Shown here: positions 1 to 6,561 of the stretch, one piece after another
Position numbering within the stretch: the first letter of the stretch is position 1
Layout of the letters: every line of letters begins with the position of its first letter
IMG/VR virus record: IMGVR_UViG_3300042868_001855
Coordinates: 1-33,493 of that record
Length of the DNA stretch: 33,493 nt
Reading direction: 5' to 3' (one strand)
DNA from: a virus
Translations under genes and position numbers: made by a program
The notes under the pieces: generated by a model
Told to the model about the DNA's origin: nothing
The model's input: the letters and a program-made list of their open reading frames with translations, nothing else
The model's database searches: none

Positions 1-1361
1 CCTGCCTGCGTGGTAGCCTTGTCGTCAAGGGCTAGGGCTTGCGCTTGATCCAGCGTGTCTTGGCACATGATCCTGTGGCAGATAACCGGCACACCTTGAC
101 CTTGGCGGCGTACACGGGCGTTGAACTGCTCGTACAGATCCAGTGACCAGTTGAGGCCGTACCACACAAGAATGTGGCCGTTATTCTGTAGGCCGTCAAT
201 CCCGTGGCCCATCGATGCCGGGTGGCCTATCATCAAGGCGCAGTCACCCGTCTTCCAGCGGTGCATGGCGTTGTTAAGCGATGACTCGGATTTACACTCG
301 GTCAAGTTGATCGGGTCAAGGTGCTTAAACTTCTCCATGATTCGTGCAGCGTCCGAGCGGTAAGCGTAGGAGCACAGGATGGGTGAGCCTTGGGCTTCGT
401 CAATAATCTCTTCCAGCGCTTCAAGTTTCAGGTCATGCACCGGCTCCCACAAGGGCATCCCAGCAATCGGGTACATGGCCCCGTTGGAGAACTGGAGGCA
501 CTTGTTGGTCAGCGATGCCTGGTTAAACGCTTCCACGGTTGTGCCGCTGTCAAGGGTCAGAAAGAACTCCTTTTCCATCTTTTCGTACTTGGCCCGCAGA
601 TCGTCAGGCATCTCGATCTCAACATTGTTAATCATTAAATCAGGTAGCGGGTTGTAATCCTCGGCGCTCATCTCAAGCGTAATGTCCCCGATGAGCTTTT
701 TAATCGTGTCTTCGGTGTCCTCATAGGGCACTTCTTTGTACGGCCCGACTTTCTTGTAAAAGCGAGTGCGGAAAGCGGTTTTAGACGTACCCAATCGCTC
801 ACCCTTGTCCACCACAAGGAACTGGCCATGCAGATCCTTGTAGCCATTGGACGCTGGTGTGCCGGTCAGACCGGTTGACCAATCAAACTTGTCAGCGATC
901 TTTTTAAATGCCTTAACTCGGTTTGTGGCACTGTTCTTCATCTTGCTGATCTCGTCCCAGATGATGCCGTTGAACGGCATCGGCTTGTCTTTTTTGACAA
1001 AGTAGGTCTGGATCGTTTCAGATAGCCAACCAAGGTTTTCATAGTTAATTAGGTACACGTCAGCCGAGCGCAGCAGGGCGCGGGTGCGCTGATCTTTTGT
1101 GCCCGTGACCATGCTGAACCGCAGGTGCTTGGTGTGCTCCCATTTCACAGCTTCTTGCCGCCAGACCAGACGGATAACCCTGATTGGGGCCACAATAATC
1201 ACGCCCCGCAGGAACTGGGTGCGGATTAAGTGAGCCAAGCTGGTCAGCGTGATCACGGTTTTGCCCAGCCCCATGTCAAGCCACAGCATTGAGTTAGGAC
1301 GGGTGCACTGGAAGTTAACGGCTTTTTGCTGGTAGCCGTGCAATAACTCTGGGGTCAGCAT
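1..1361 (-). CDS. SNF2/DEAD-like DNA helicase (3' end cut by window)
   Basis: Superfamily 2 helicase/translocase of the SNF2-like group, probably acting at the phage replication fork or in recombination. Reading from the ATG at 1361, I see a Walker A motif DMGLGKT near residue 30, an IWDEISKMKN motif II, GLTGTPASN as motif III, and near the end of the visible part SMGHGIDGLQ followed by ARVRRQGQ, which are helicase motifs V and VI. The arrangement matches small phage SNF2 helicases of about 450-480 residues, so only a short C-terminal piece should lie outside the window. The start overlaps the stop of the upstream VRR-NUC gene by 7 bp, which indicates translational coupling. Helicase plus VRR-NUC is a common pairing in phage replication operons. 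The fold assignment is secure; the exact role is inferred. Confidence 0.9.
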   Translation of the reverse strand, partial: MLTPELLHGYQQKAVNFQCTRPNSMLWLDMGLGKTVITLTSLAHLIRTQFLRGVIIVAPIRVIRLVWRQEAVKWEHTKHLRFSMVTGTKDQRTRALLRSADVYLINYENLGWLSETIQTYFVKKDKPMPFNGIIWDEISKMKNSATNRVKAFKKIADKFDWSTGLTGTPASNGYKDLHGQFLVVDKGERLGTSKTAFRTRFYKKVGPYKEVPYEDTEDTIKKLIGDITLEMSAEDYNPLPDLMINNVEIEMPDDLRAKYEKMEKEFFLTLDSGTTVEAFNQASLTNKCLQFSNGAMYPIAGMPLWEPVHDLKLEALEEIIDEAQGSPILCSYAYRSDAARIMEKFKHLDPINLTECKSESSLNNAMHRWKTGDCALMIGHPASMGHGIDGLQNNGHILVWYGLNWSLDLYEQFNARVRRQGQGVPVICHRIMCQDTLDQAQALALDDKATTQA

Positions 1362-1693
1362 TTTTCAGCCTGATATTTTTCAAACTCATTAAACCGGCGG
1401 TTTTTTAAATGATTTGATTCGATAGCAGCATCAATCATGAGATAGCCGTTTACAACATCGTCAACGATATGCACATTGACATGATGTTGACTTAGCCTAA
1501 GATGCTCCCGCATTTGAGCTTCAGTAAGTTTGGCTCCGGTGCGCTTAAATTCAATAAAAAACACAGTGCCATCAGGCAAAATAAACATGCGATCAGGGAC
1601 GGCCATTCGTGCGGGGCTGGTGAACTTGTAAACCAGCAACCCTTTAGACTTGGCATAATCACACACTTTTGCTTCAATTTGTTTTTCTAGCAT
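1355..1693 (-). CDS. VRR-NUC domain nuclease
   Basis: Small stand-alone VRR-NUC protein of 112 aa, a PD-(D/E)xK-type nuclease fold. The core is visible: an N-terminal helix (EKQIEAKVCDYAKSKG), then VPDRMF carrying the first acidic residue, then FFIEFKRTG carrying the E-x-K catalytic pair, then a helix beginning LTEAQ. Members of this family in phages are thought to process branched or flap DNA, often beside an SNF2 helicase, as here. I chose the ATG at 1693; a TTG two codons upstream is possible but less likely. The gene overlaps the helicase start by 7 bp and the small upstream gene by about 20 bp, so the three are one translationally linked unit. Confidence 0.88.
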   Translation of the reverse strand: MLEKQIEAKVCDYAKSKGLLVYKFTSPARMAVPDRMFILPDGTVFFIEFKRTGAKLTEAQMREHLRLSQHHVNVHIVDDVVNGYLMIDAAIESNHLKNRRFNEFEKYQAEKC

Positions 1694-1844
1694 TTTCAAT
1701 CACCAATGTTCGGTATGCGTCAAGTGCAACGCGCAAATCTTCTTTTAGGGTTTCAATCTCTTTTTGTTGGTCATGCAACTTTTCGTTTGCTTCTTCGGCA
1801 AAACGTGCAAGGTTGTTGTATTCCCACAGTTGAAAACTTGTCAT
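1674..1844 (-). CDS. 56-aa coiled-coil hypothetical protein
   Basis: Short ORF filling the gap between the polymerase and the VRR-NUC gene. It starts at an ATG overlapping the polymerase stop as ATGA (1841-1844) and ends inside the start region of the nuclease gene. The peptide begins MTSFQLWEYNN and is mostly helical and charged, with a likely coiled coil over residues 15-40 (EEANEKLHDQQKEIETLKED). No family recognised. Tight coupling on both sides argues that it is translated; a role as a small partner of the polymerase or nuclease is speculation. Confidence 0.6.
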   Translation of the reverse strand: MTSFQLWEYNNLARFAEEANEKLHDQQKEIETLKEDLRVALDAYRTLVIENARKTN

Positions 1845-3697
1845 GCTAGTCCAAGGCAGAGTTTCTCTACCTCTTGAATGTAGTAGTCAAAATCCACTGG
1901 CAATTTGCCAGCATCCTTAATGTCATTGCAAGGCTGGACACCCCAGCCAGATTCAACGCCGATTTTTCGCCATTGACCAGGATTCTTGGCAAGCGGGGGC
2001 ATCCACTTGAACAGTCGTCCACCGCCCTCAGCAATGTAGTAGCGTGTGATGTTTTGTAGCTGTGAGGTCACGCCGTCACGCTCGATGGCCAAGTGGCTAG
2101 ACCGTGGCACTTTGGTGCGAAGCATGAAGTCCATAATATCTGGCCAGTTGTGCAGCGTTTCGCGGATCGGTGCGCCCTCGGTCAAAACCTTCTCGGCCAC
2201 CTTGGCAATTACTAGACCACCGGCGTTTTGATGCCACTCCATGTCGTGCTCATAAGCACCCTTACGCTTGACGTTCCCATCTTCATACTGGGCAATGTAG
2301 TTATTTACGTCACGGATCATCATGGTTTTGTAGATGGCTTCCTCAAGGTTCAGCCCAGTGCGAAGTTGCCAAGCGGCACGGGCTAGATCCACCAGCCATT
2401 TGTTTTGCCTAGGCACACGCACTGTCAGGCCGTCCGTGTTCACTTGGATCAGGCGAAGCTCCTCGATGTGCATCAACCCTTCAGCCAACAGGCACAACAA
2501 AAGCTGGCCATTGAGCGTAATGGACATGGTGAACAGTGGGTCATAAAACACGCTAAAGCGGCTGTTGCTGTCGCCATAGACACCATTAAGTGCCAGCTTA
2601 AGCATGGCCGACTCAGCCGACTTTTTGGGATATGTTTTGCGCTGCTCAAACAGGTGTTTGTAAATGCTTACAAACTCTTTCCCCAGATGTTGAGGATGAA
2701 ACCCATTACTGATAGCAAGGTTTGGGTAATAAGAGGTAACGTCCAAGTCAACAATGACATGATCAGCATCCGATTCGACCACTTCTGACTCAATGGATCC
2801 ATGTATACCGCCAAGCCCAAAAACAAAATCGAACCCATGAACGCAAGCAATAAGATCATTGAACACCCCCTTTGTTTCTGTGATTGTCTGCTCTTTTAAC
2901 CAGTTCAGCACACGGTTAAACTCGGGCGCTTGAAACTGAATCCATGGCAAGATGGCATCTTTAAGCGCAATCTCTGGCCGTGGGGTTTGACGGGGTGTGC
3001 GTCCTTTGGAACCAAAGTCATAGCAGGCGACACCAGCTTCTTCCAGCTTCATGACAAAGTAGTCTTTGCCAATCTTGGTGTCATTGTGGTTCATGAAGTC
3101 GCGGTTGTACTTGGCTGTCAGCTCTTCACGAAACCGAATCATGTCCAGCGTCTTAAAGTAAAACGCTTTGGTTTCCCGCACGTCCTTGGCGTTGTATTGC
3201 TTAAGCGTCACGATCTGCTCTTTAGCCAGCGCCGTACCTACGGGGAACGGCAGATCCTCAATGGTGTCTGAGCGCATGTTGAACTCAAGCATCTTGAGGC
3301 TGGTAGCCCGTGCTTTGTTGTCAAAGTGGTGAATTTTGAACAGGTCAATCTGCTCGACATAGCGGTCACTTGGGCTGACTTGGTGCATCCATTTGCCATT
3401 TTCATCGTCATCTTGCGAATTGATGATAGCTATGGCCTTGTCGTACAGAGTTCGGGCATCGGATTTGCCCATGCGGATCAGCGTATGCAGGACGGGGTAG
3501 TCGAACCCCAAGTTGTTGTACCCGACCATCCTTGCGTTCGTATCCTTGAGATACTGGAGAAACTCGATAATTTCTTTGGAATCGTTGCGGTGGTCGCTGA
3601 TCTCAAAAGACCAGCATAGCGGCGCGTCTGTATGCTCCAGCGCCAGCGTGAAGACGTTGGGGTAGGTTTCGATGTCATAGACATAATCATTACTCAT
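1841..3697 (-). CDS. Family B DNA polymerase with 3'-5' exonuclease
   Basis: Replicative DNA polymerase of about 618 aa. The exonuclease domain shows Exo I (YDIET, residues 7-11), Exo II (NNLGFDYP, near 61-68) and Exo III (YNAKDVRET). The polymerase domain has motif A as DLDVTSYYPNLAI, motif B as KLALNGVYGDSNSRF and motif C as QVNTDGLTV. This order and the SYYP and NGVYG signatures place it in family B, not family A. Motif C has Asn where most family B enzymes have the first Asp of DTD; the second Asp is kept. The size is small for family B, so accessory insertions are minimal. I prefer the ATG at 3697, directly before the exonuclease domain; an in-frame TTG at 3739 would add 14 residues of Pro/Lys-rich sequence. 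The stop overlaps the next small gene by 4 bp. Confidence 0.92.
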   Translation of the reverse strand: MSNDYVYDIETYPNVFTLALEHTDAPLCWSFEISDHRNDSKEIIEFLQYLKDTNARMVGYNNLGFDYPVLHTLIRMGKSDARTLYDKAIAIINSQDDDENGKWMHQVSPSDRYVEQIDLFKIHHFDNKARATSLKMLEFNMRSDTIEDLPFPVGTALAKEQIVTLKQYNAKDVRETKAFYFKTLDMIRFREELTAKYNRDFMNHNDTKIGKDYFVMKLEEAGVACYDFGSKGRTPRQTPRPEIALKDAILPWIQFQAPEFNRVLNWLKEQTITETKGVFNDLIACVHGFDFVFGLGGIHGSIESEVVESDADHVIVDLDVTSYYPNLAISNGFHPQHLGKEFVSIYKHLFEQRKTYPKKSAESAMLKLALNGVYGDSNSRFSVFYDPLFTMSITLNGQLLLCLLAEGLMHIEELRLIQVNTDGLTVRVPRQNKWLVDLARAAWQLRTGLNLEEAIYKTMMIRDVNNYIAQYEDGNVKRKGAYEHDMEWHQNAGGLVIAKVAEKVLTEGAPIRETLHNWPDIMDFMLRTKVPRSSHLAIERDGVTSQLQNITRYYIAEGGGRLFKWMPPLAKNPGQWRKIGVESGWGVQPCNDIKDAGKLPVDFDYYIQEVEKLCLGLA

Positions 3698-3811
3698 TAC
3701 AATTACCAAGTTGGGTGGGGGCTTCGATTTGGGCTTCAATAAATCACAGTGGAAAACCAGAAAAAGTTGTGAGTCGCCATCCTCGAATGCTGGTTTGACA
3801 GCCCCCGATTC
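3698..3811. other. Intergenic gap between polymerase and DUF2815 gene
   Basis: A 114-bp gap in an otherwise tightly packed operon. On the minus strand it contains a 14-codon ORF (ATG at 3780) whose nearest SD-like bases touch the start codon, so it is probably not translated. I see no clear promoter or hairpin. Confidence 0.4.
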
Positions 3812-4489
3812 TTATTGACCGCCTAAAAACGAGGGGAGGCCAAACGGCGCAGCAGGCATCGTAGGCACACCTTGAGGCGCAGCACCGAACATTCCAGCCG
3901 GAGCAGTTGCAACCGGAGCGAACAAGTTAGACGCATCAACGGCTCCTTCACCGAATGCAGTATCGTCACCAGCAAATTGAACAGCGATCAAATCACAACG
4001 GATGCCACGGCCATGTTTGTTCTCTTGCAACCAAGGTTTGACAGCAGCGTTGACTCGGCATCCACCGTACATCTTGCGGGCCAATTGCTGAAACGCCATC
4101 GTGTTGGCAGGATCAACAGGTGAACCATCGGCTTGAATCATCTGCGGTGCAGAGTCACGGCCAGCAGTGATAAACACGTTGCCAGCGTAGCCGTCATAGG
4201 GCAAGAACGTCTTTTTATTGACCTTCTCGTTACCCATGCCAAAGCAGCGCAATTTGCGGTCTTGCTGAATCATTCCCATTACGGTGTTGGCGTGCTCTTT
4301 CCATTTTTCCAATGCCATTGCACCATAGCGTGCCATAAACTGGGCAAAACCTGCATGATCCTGCGACATCAAGAATTCACAGTTGTAAGAGATTCGCTCC
4401 TTACCTGTGGCTTCATTGACCTGTTTTTGGGGTTCTGCAAGGTGGGGGAAAGACAAACGGACGTTTGATAAAAAAATTACTTCGGACAT
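3812..4489 (-). CDS. DUF2815 family protein, candidate ssDNA-binding protein
   Basis: A 225-aa protein matching the DUF2815 family: N-terminus MSEVIFLSNVRLSFPHLAEPQ, central YDGYAGNVFITAGRD and a C-terminal section VNAAVKPWLQEN followed by GIRCDLIAVQFAGDD. The last 40 residues are a flexible Pro/Ala/Gly tail. DUF2815 proteins sit in phage replication operons beside a DUF2800 nuclease and a polymerase, exactly as here, and have been proposed to be OB-fold single-stranded DNA-binding proteins. The start is supported by GGAG eight to nine bases upstream. The SSB role rests on family context, not on a visible catalytic motif. Confidence 0.82.
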   Translation of the reverse strand: MSEVIFLSNVRLSFPHLAEPQKQVNEATGKERISYNCEFLMSQDHAGFAQFMARYGAMALEKWKEHANTVMGMIQQDRKLRCFGMGNEKVNKKTFLPYDGYAGNVFITAGRDSAPQMIQADGSPVDPANTMAFQQLARKMYGGCRVNAAVKPWLQENKHGRGIRCDLIAVQFAGDDTAFGEGAVDASNLFAPVATAPAGMFGAAPQGVPTMPAAPFGLPSFLGGQ

Positions 4490-4507
4490 TACATTTACTC
4501 CATTGAT

Positions 4508-5794
4508 TTACGAAAGCCAAGCGGGAAGCTCGGCGGGGGTTTCAACTGCGCTAAACAGCGGCGCAGCATTTGTTGTGACAGCCTTACGGCCATCAGATTC
4601 GGAAACGACAGTCAGTTTGCCAGCCATCTTGACCACATACTCCTGCTCCATGCGGGTTAGTTGTCGGTCAGTAAGCTGAACCTTTGTGCCGTCTTTCTTT
4701 TCCCACGTTAGCTTTTCAGCTTTAGCGGGTGTGACAAGTTTGGTTTCATAGATCGCGCTTTTGGGGATGCCCATCTTGACCAGCTTCTCAGCCATCTCAG
4801 CATCAGGCAGTGCCCAGGCGCGGGAGCCACGGCCATTGACAAGCTTGAGGCCAGCAATGCTTTGACCAACTTCTAAGCGGCGCAGGGCTTCCTTCTCCAC
4901 ACCTTCTAGGAGTTGGCGCATTAGGGGAGCGGCTTCCATGATCTGACGGATCTGGGCATCGTCCATCGTGGATGGATCTTTGTCAGCGCTTTGCTGCGCG
5001 ACATCAAGTGTTTGAGTTACTACAGGCTGGAACATGATTCCAATCTCCTTCATTACATTACTTGCCAGTGCGGAGCATGACCCCTTAGCACGGCAAAATT
5101 TACATTGACTTTCACCCGGTACAAGCGGTGCATCTGGTTTGTCAGTTGCGGCGGCCTGTGTGATGATTGTACCCATGTTTGCAAGTAACTCAGAAACCGT
5201 CACAGTGTGCGAGGTAATAGGGTTCATACCGCGCAAAGCCAGTTTAGGCTGGATGATGGTCATCTTCACATAATCAAAGGGATAGGTGGCGTTAACGGGT
5301 AACTTGTAGCCTGCCAACACACCAAAGGCGTACTGTTCAAGCTGCATGTTACCTTCGGCGCTAACGATACCCATGCCATCTTTGTAGTCGATCAACTCAA
5401 GCGTGTTACCCGCAATGATCTGAATATCCACTGTGCCAGACAAGTCGTTACGGCCAAGCAGGTAAGCAGGATCAACCTTAGTTTCACTAATGACCTTGCA
5501 TATTCCGTTTAAAGATTGTTCATTGATGTAGTCGTAAGCCACTCTGACTCGCGCAATCCGACTGGCCTCAACCATAAACTCACCCTCATGGTCATTTAAC
5601 GTCAGACCCATGAAGGCTTCGGGTTCTATTGGAATATCTCTAAAACACTGCTCAAGCAACGTGTGGCTGTGTGTGCCGTCAACGGCAGCCGCGCCACTTT
5701 CCTGCTCGGGGTACTTGGCCTCCTCCCTAATCGAGCCTGGGCACAAAGCCCAGCGGCTACGCTTAGATGGAGATAGTTGGGCGTGTGCGCTCAC
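4508..5794 (-). CDS. DUF2800 family PD-(D/E)xK nuclease (Cas4/RecB-like)
   Basis: A 428-aa protein of the DUF2800 family. Its core is a RecB/Cas4-type nuclease: a helix with GTHSHTLLEQ near residue 40, ISETKVDPAYLLGRNDLSGTVDI, then LELIDYKDG carrying the D-x-K pair, then a QLEQYAFG motif. A cysteine cluster follows (CKFCRAKGSC), as in Cas4/AddB-like enzymes that bind an Fe-S cluster, although only part of the four-Cys set is obvious. The C-terminal third (GRGSRAW, then a Lys-rich stretch) is the usual DUF2800 extension. The start overlaps the stop of the upstream gene as ATGA, and the DUF2815 gene follows after 18 bp. A role in recombination-dependent replication or end processing is likely but inferred. 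Confidence 0.87.
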   Translation of the reverse strand: MSAHAQLSPSKRSRWALCPGSIREEAKYPEQESGAAAVDGTHSHTLLEQCFRDIPIEPEAFMGLTLNDHEGEFMVEASRIARVRVAYDYINEQSLNGICKVISETKVDPAYLLGRNDLSGTVDIQIIAGNTLELIDYKDGMGIVSAEGNMQLEQYAFGVLAGYKLPVNATYPFDYVKMTIIQPKLALRGMNPITSHTVTVSELLANMGTIITQAAATDKPDAPLVPGESQCKFCRAKGSCSALASNVMKEIGIMFQPVVTQTLDVAQQSADKDPSTMDDAQIRQIMEAAPLMRQLLEGVEKEALRRLEVGQSIAGLKLVNGRGSRAWALPDAEMAEKLVKMGIPKSAIYETKLVTPAKAEKLTWEKKDGTKVQLTDRQLTRMEQEYVVKMAGKLTVVSESDGRKAVTTNAAPLFSAVETPAELPAWLS

Positions 5795-6210
5795 TTGAGT
5801 GCCTCAACACCGGCAAACAACTGTGCATAGTGCTCGGGCTTTACATCATTGATGTTTTGGTAACCCAGACCAGTCAGGACGTTCTGGATTTGCGATCCCT
5901 TAGCGGCTCCCAGTGCCTTGTACGATGCCATCACATAATCGATCAGACCTTTACCGTCAGAGAACGGTGCACCGGCTGTTTGGGCAGCAACAACAGCTTC
6001 TGTTTTAGGCCAGAAAGGGGCATCGGGCATAACTGGGACGGCTACAGGTGCAACGGGTGCGGCAACCACGGGAGCTGGTGCAACTTGTACCACAGGGGCT
6101 GGTGCTGGTGCAACGGGTGCGGTTGGTGCTACATTTTTCGATTCCAAAATTGCAACAGTAAGAGCTTGCACAGCAATAGTGAGTGCATCAATTTTATTTT
6201 CCAATGACAT
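5791..6210 (-). CDS. Hypothetical protein with Pro/Ala linker
   Basis: A 139-aa protein in three parts: an N-terminal amphipathic helix (MSLENKIDALTIAVQALTVAILESK), a low-complexity Pro/Ala/Val linker over about residues 28-65, and a compact C-terminal section (GKGLIDYVMASYKALGAAKG to the end) that resembles the small helical tail found in many phage replication-region proteins. I chose the ATG at 6210, which has AAAGGAA seven bases upstream; a TTG six codons earlier is weaker. It overlaps the upstream RHH gene by 17 bp and is coupled to the nuclease gene by ATGA. Function unknown; an oligomerising partner of the SSB or nuclease would fit. Confidence 0.75.
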   Translation of the reverse strand: MSLENKIDALTIAVQALTVAILESKNVAPTAPVAPAPAPVVQVAPAPVVAAPVAPVAVPVMPDAPFWPKTEAVVAAQTAGAPFSDGKGLIDYVMASYKALGAAKGSQIQNVLTGLGYQNINDVKPEHYAQLFAGVEALK

Positions 6211-6391
6211 ATAACGATTCCTTTTCAATTACGGGGGGTTGAATTACAAGGCGGTCAGAATTGAACGCTTGCACTATTTCACGCAAGACATCGGACGGTT
6301 TACCGTACCTATCTGCCTTTCGATGAAATGTTTTGTGATCGCTAGGCGTGAGCCTAACGGTCAAAAATTTGGTGAGTGGTTTGGTTGCCAT
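6194..6391 (-). CDS. Small ribbon-helix-helix-like DNA-binding protein
   Basis: First gene of the leftward replication operon, 65 aa. Residues 9-44 (FLTVRLTPSDHKTFHRKADR, then a Gly turn, then SDVLREIVQAF) follow the ribbon-helix-helix pattern: a short beta strand with alternating exposed residues, helix A, a turn and helix B. RHH proteins bind short palindromes as dimers and often repress their own operon. A palindrome lies inside the promoter just upstream (6422-6438). The start has AGGA at a suitable distance (CAGGAAAATAAATT before ATG). Autorepression is inferred from the position. Confidence 0.7.
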   Translation of the reverse strand: MATKPLTKFLTVRLTPSDHKTFHRKADRYGKPSDVLREIVQAFNSDRLVIQPPVIEKESLYVIGK

Positions 6392-6418
6392 AATTTATTT
6401 TCCTGAACGGTTGCACAA

Positions 6419-6448
6419 AGTGTAGCACAGTGTGGTACGATTGTACAA
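6419..6448 (-). promoter_or_regulatory. Sigma70-like promoter of the replication operon
   Basis: On the minus strand: -35 TTGTAC (6443-6448), an 18-bp spacer, -10 TACACT (6419-6424). The predicted transcript start lies about 20 bases before the RHH gene ATG, leaving just enough room for its SD. Confidence 0.6.
6422..6438. promoter_or_regulatory. Palindromic operator candidate in the promoter spacer
   Basis: GTAGCACAGTGTGGTAC is a dyad of the form GTA.CACA.TGTG.TAC, symmetric except at two positions and the centre. It fills the spacer and touches the -10 of the leftward promoter. It is flanked by TTGCACAA (6411-6418) and the perfect palindrome TTGTACAA (6441-6448), so up to three related sites may be present. 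The adjacent RHH protein is the obvious candidate ligand. Confidence 0.55.
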
Positions 6449-6479
6449 CAGTTTGTAAATAAATTTTTAGCAAAGAAAA

Positions 6480-6501
6480 GCCCCGGTGATTAGACCGGGG
6501 C
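6480..6501 (-). terminator. GC-rich hairpin, terminator-like on the minus strand
   Basis: An 8-bp stem GCCCCGGT/ACCGGGGC with a 6-base loop. On the minus strand it is followed by CTTTTCTTT, so it would stop leftward read-through before the replication promoter. On the plus strand it sits in the 5' leader of the primase-helicase transcript, just before its SD. Confidence 0.55.
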
Positions 6502-6519
6502 TAAAAGGAGTGGCAATTC

Positions 6520-6561
6520 ATGAAACAAATGACAACTGCATTGTCAGAAACGATTATATGA
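6520..6561 (+). CDS. 13-codon leader ORF coupled to the primase-helicase
   Basis: Encodes MKQMTTALSETII. It has the best SD in the vicinity (AAGGAG, 6505-6510, nine bases before its ATG) and its TGA overlaps the primase-helicase ATG as ATGA. The primase-helicase start itself has no good SD, so this mini-ORF probably delivers ribosomes to it by termination-reinitiation. Conservation in relatives is not known to me. Confidence 0.5.
   Translation: MKQMTTALSETII

Noticed and set aside
3698-3739. Longer DNA polymerase start at TTG 3739
   Set aside because: It adds 14 Pro/Lys-rich residues before the exonuclease domain; ATG 3697 fits the family better.
6486-6557. GTG start giving a primase-helicase longer by 24 residues
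   Set aside because: The GTG lies inside a stable hairpin with no SD before it; the coupled ATG at 6558 is better supported.
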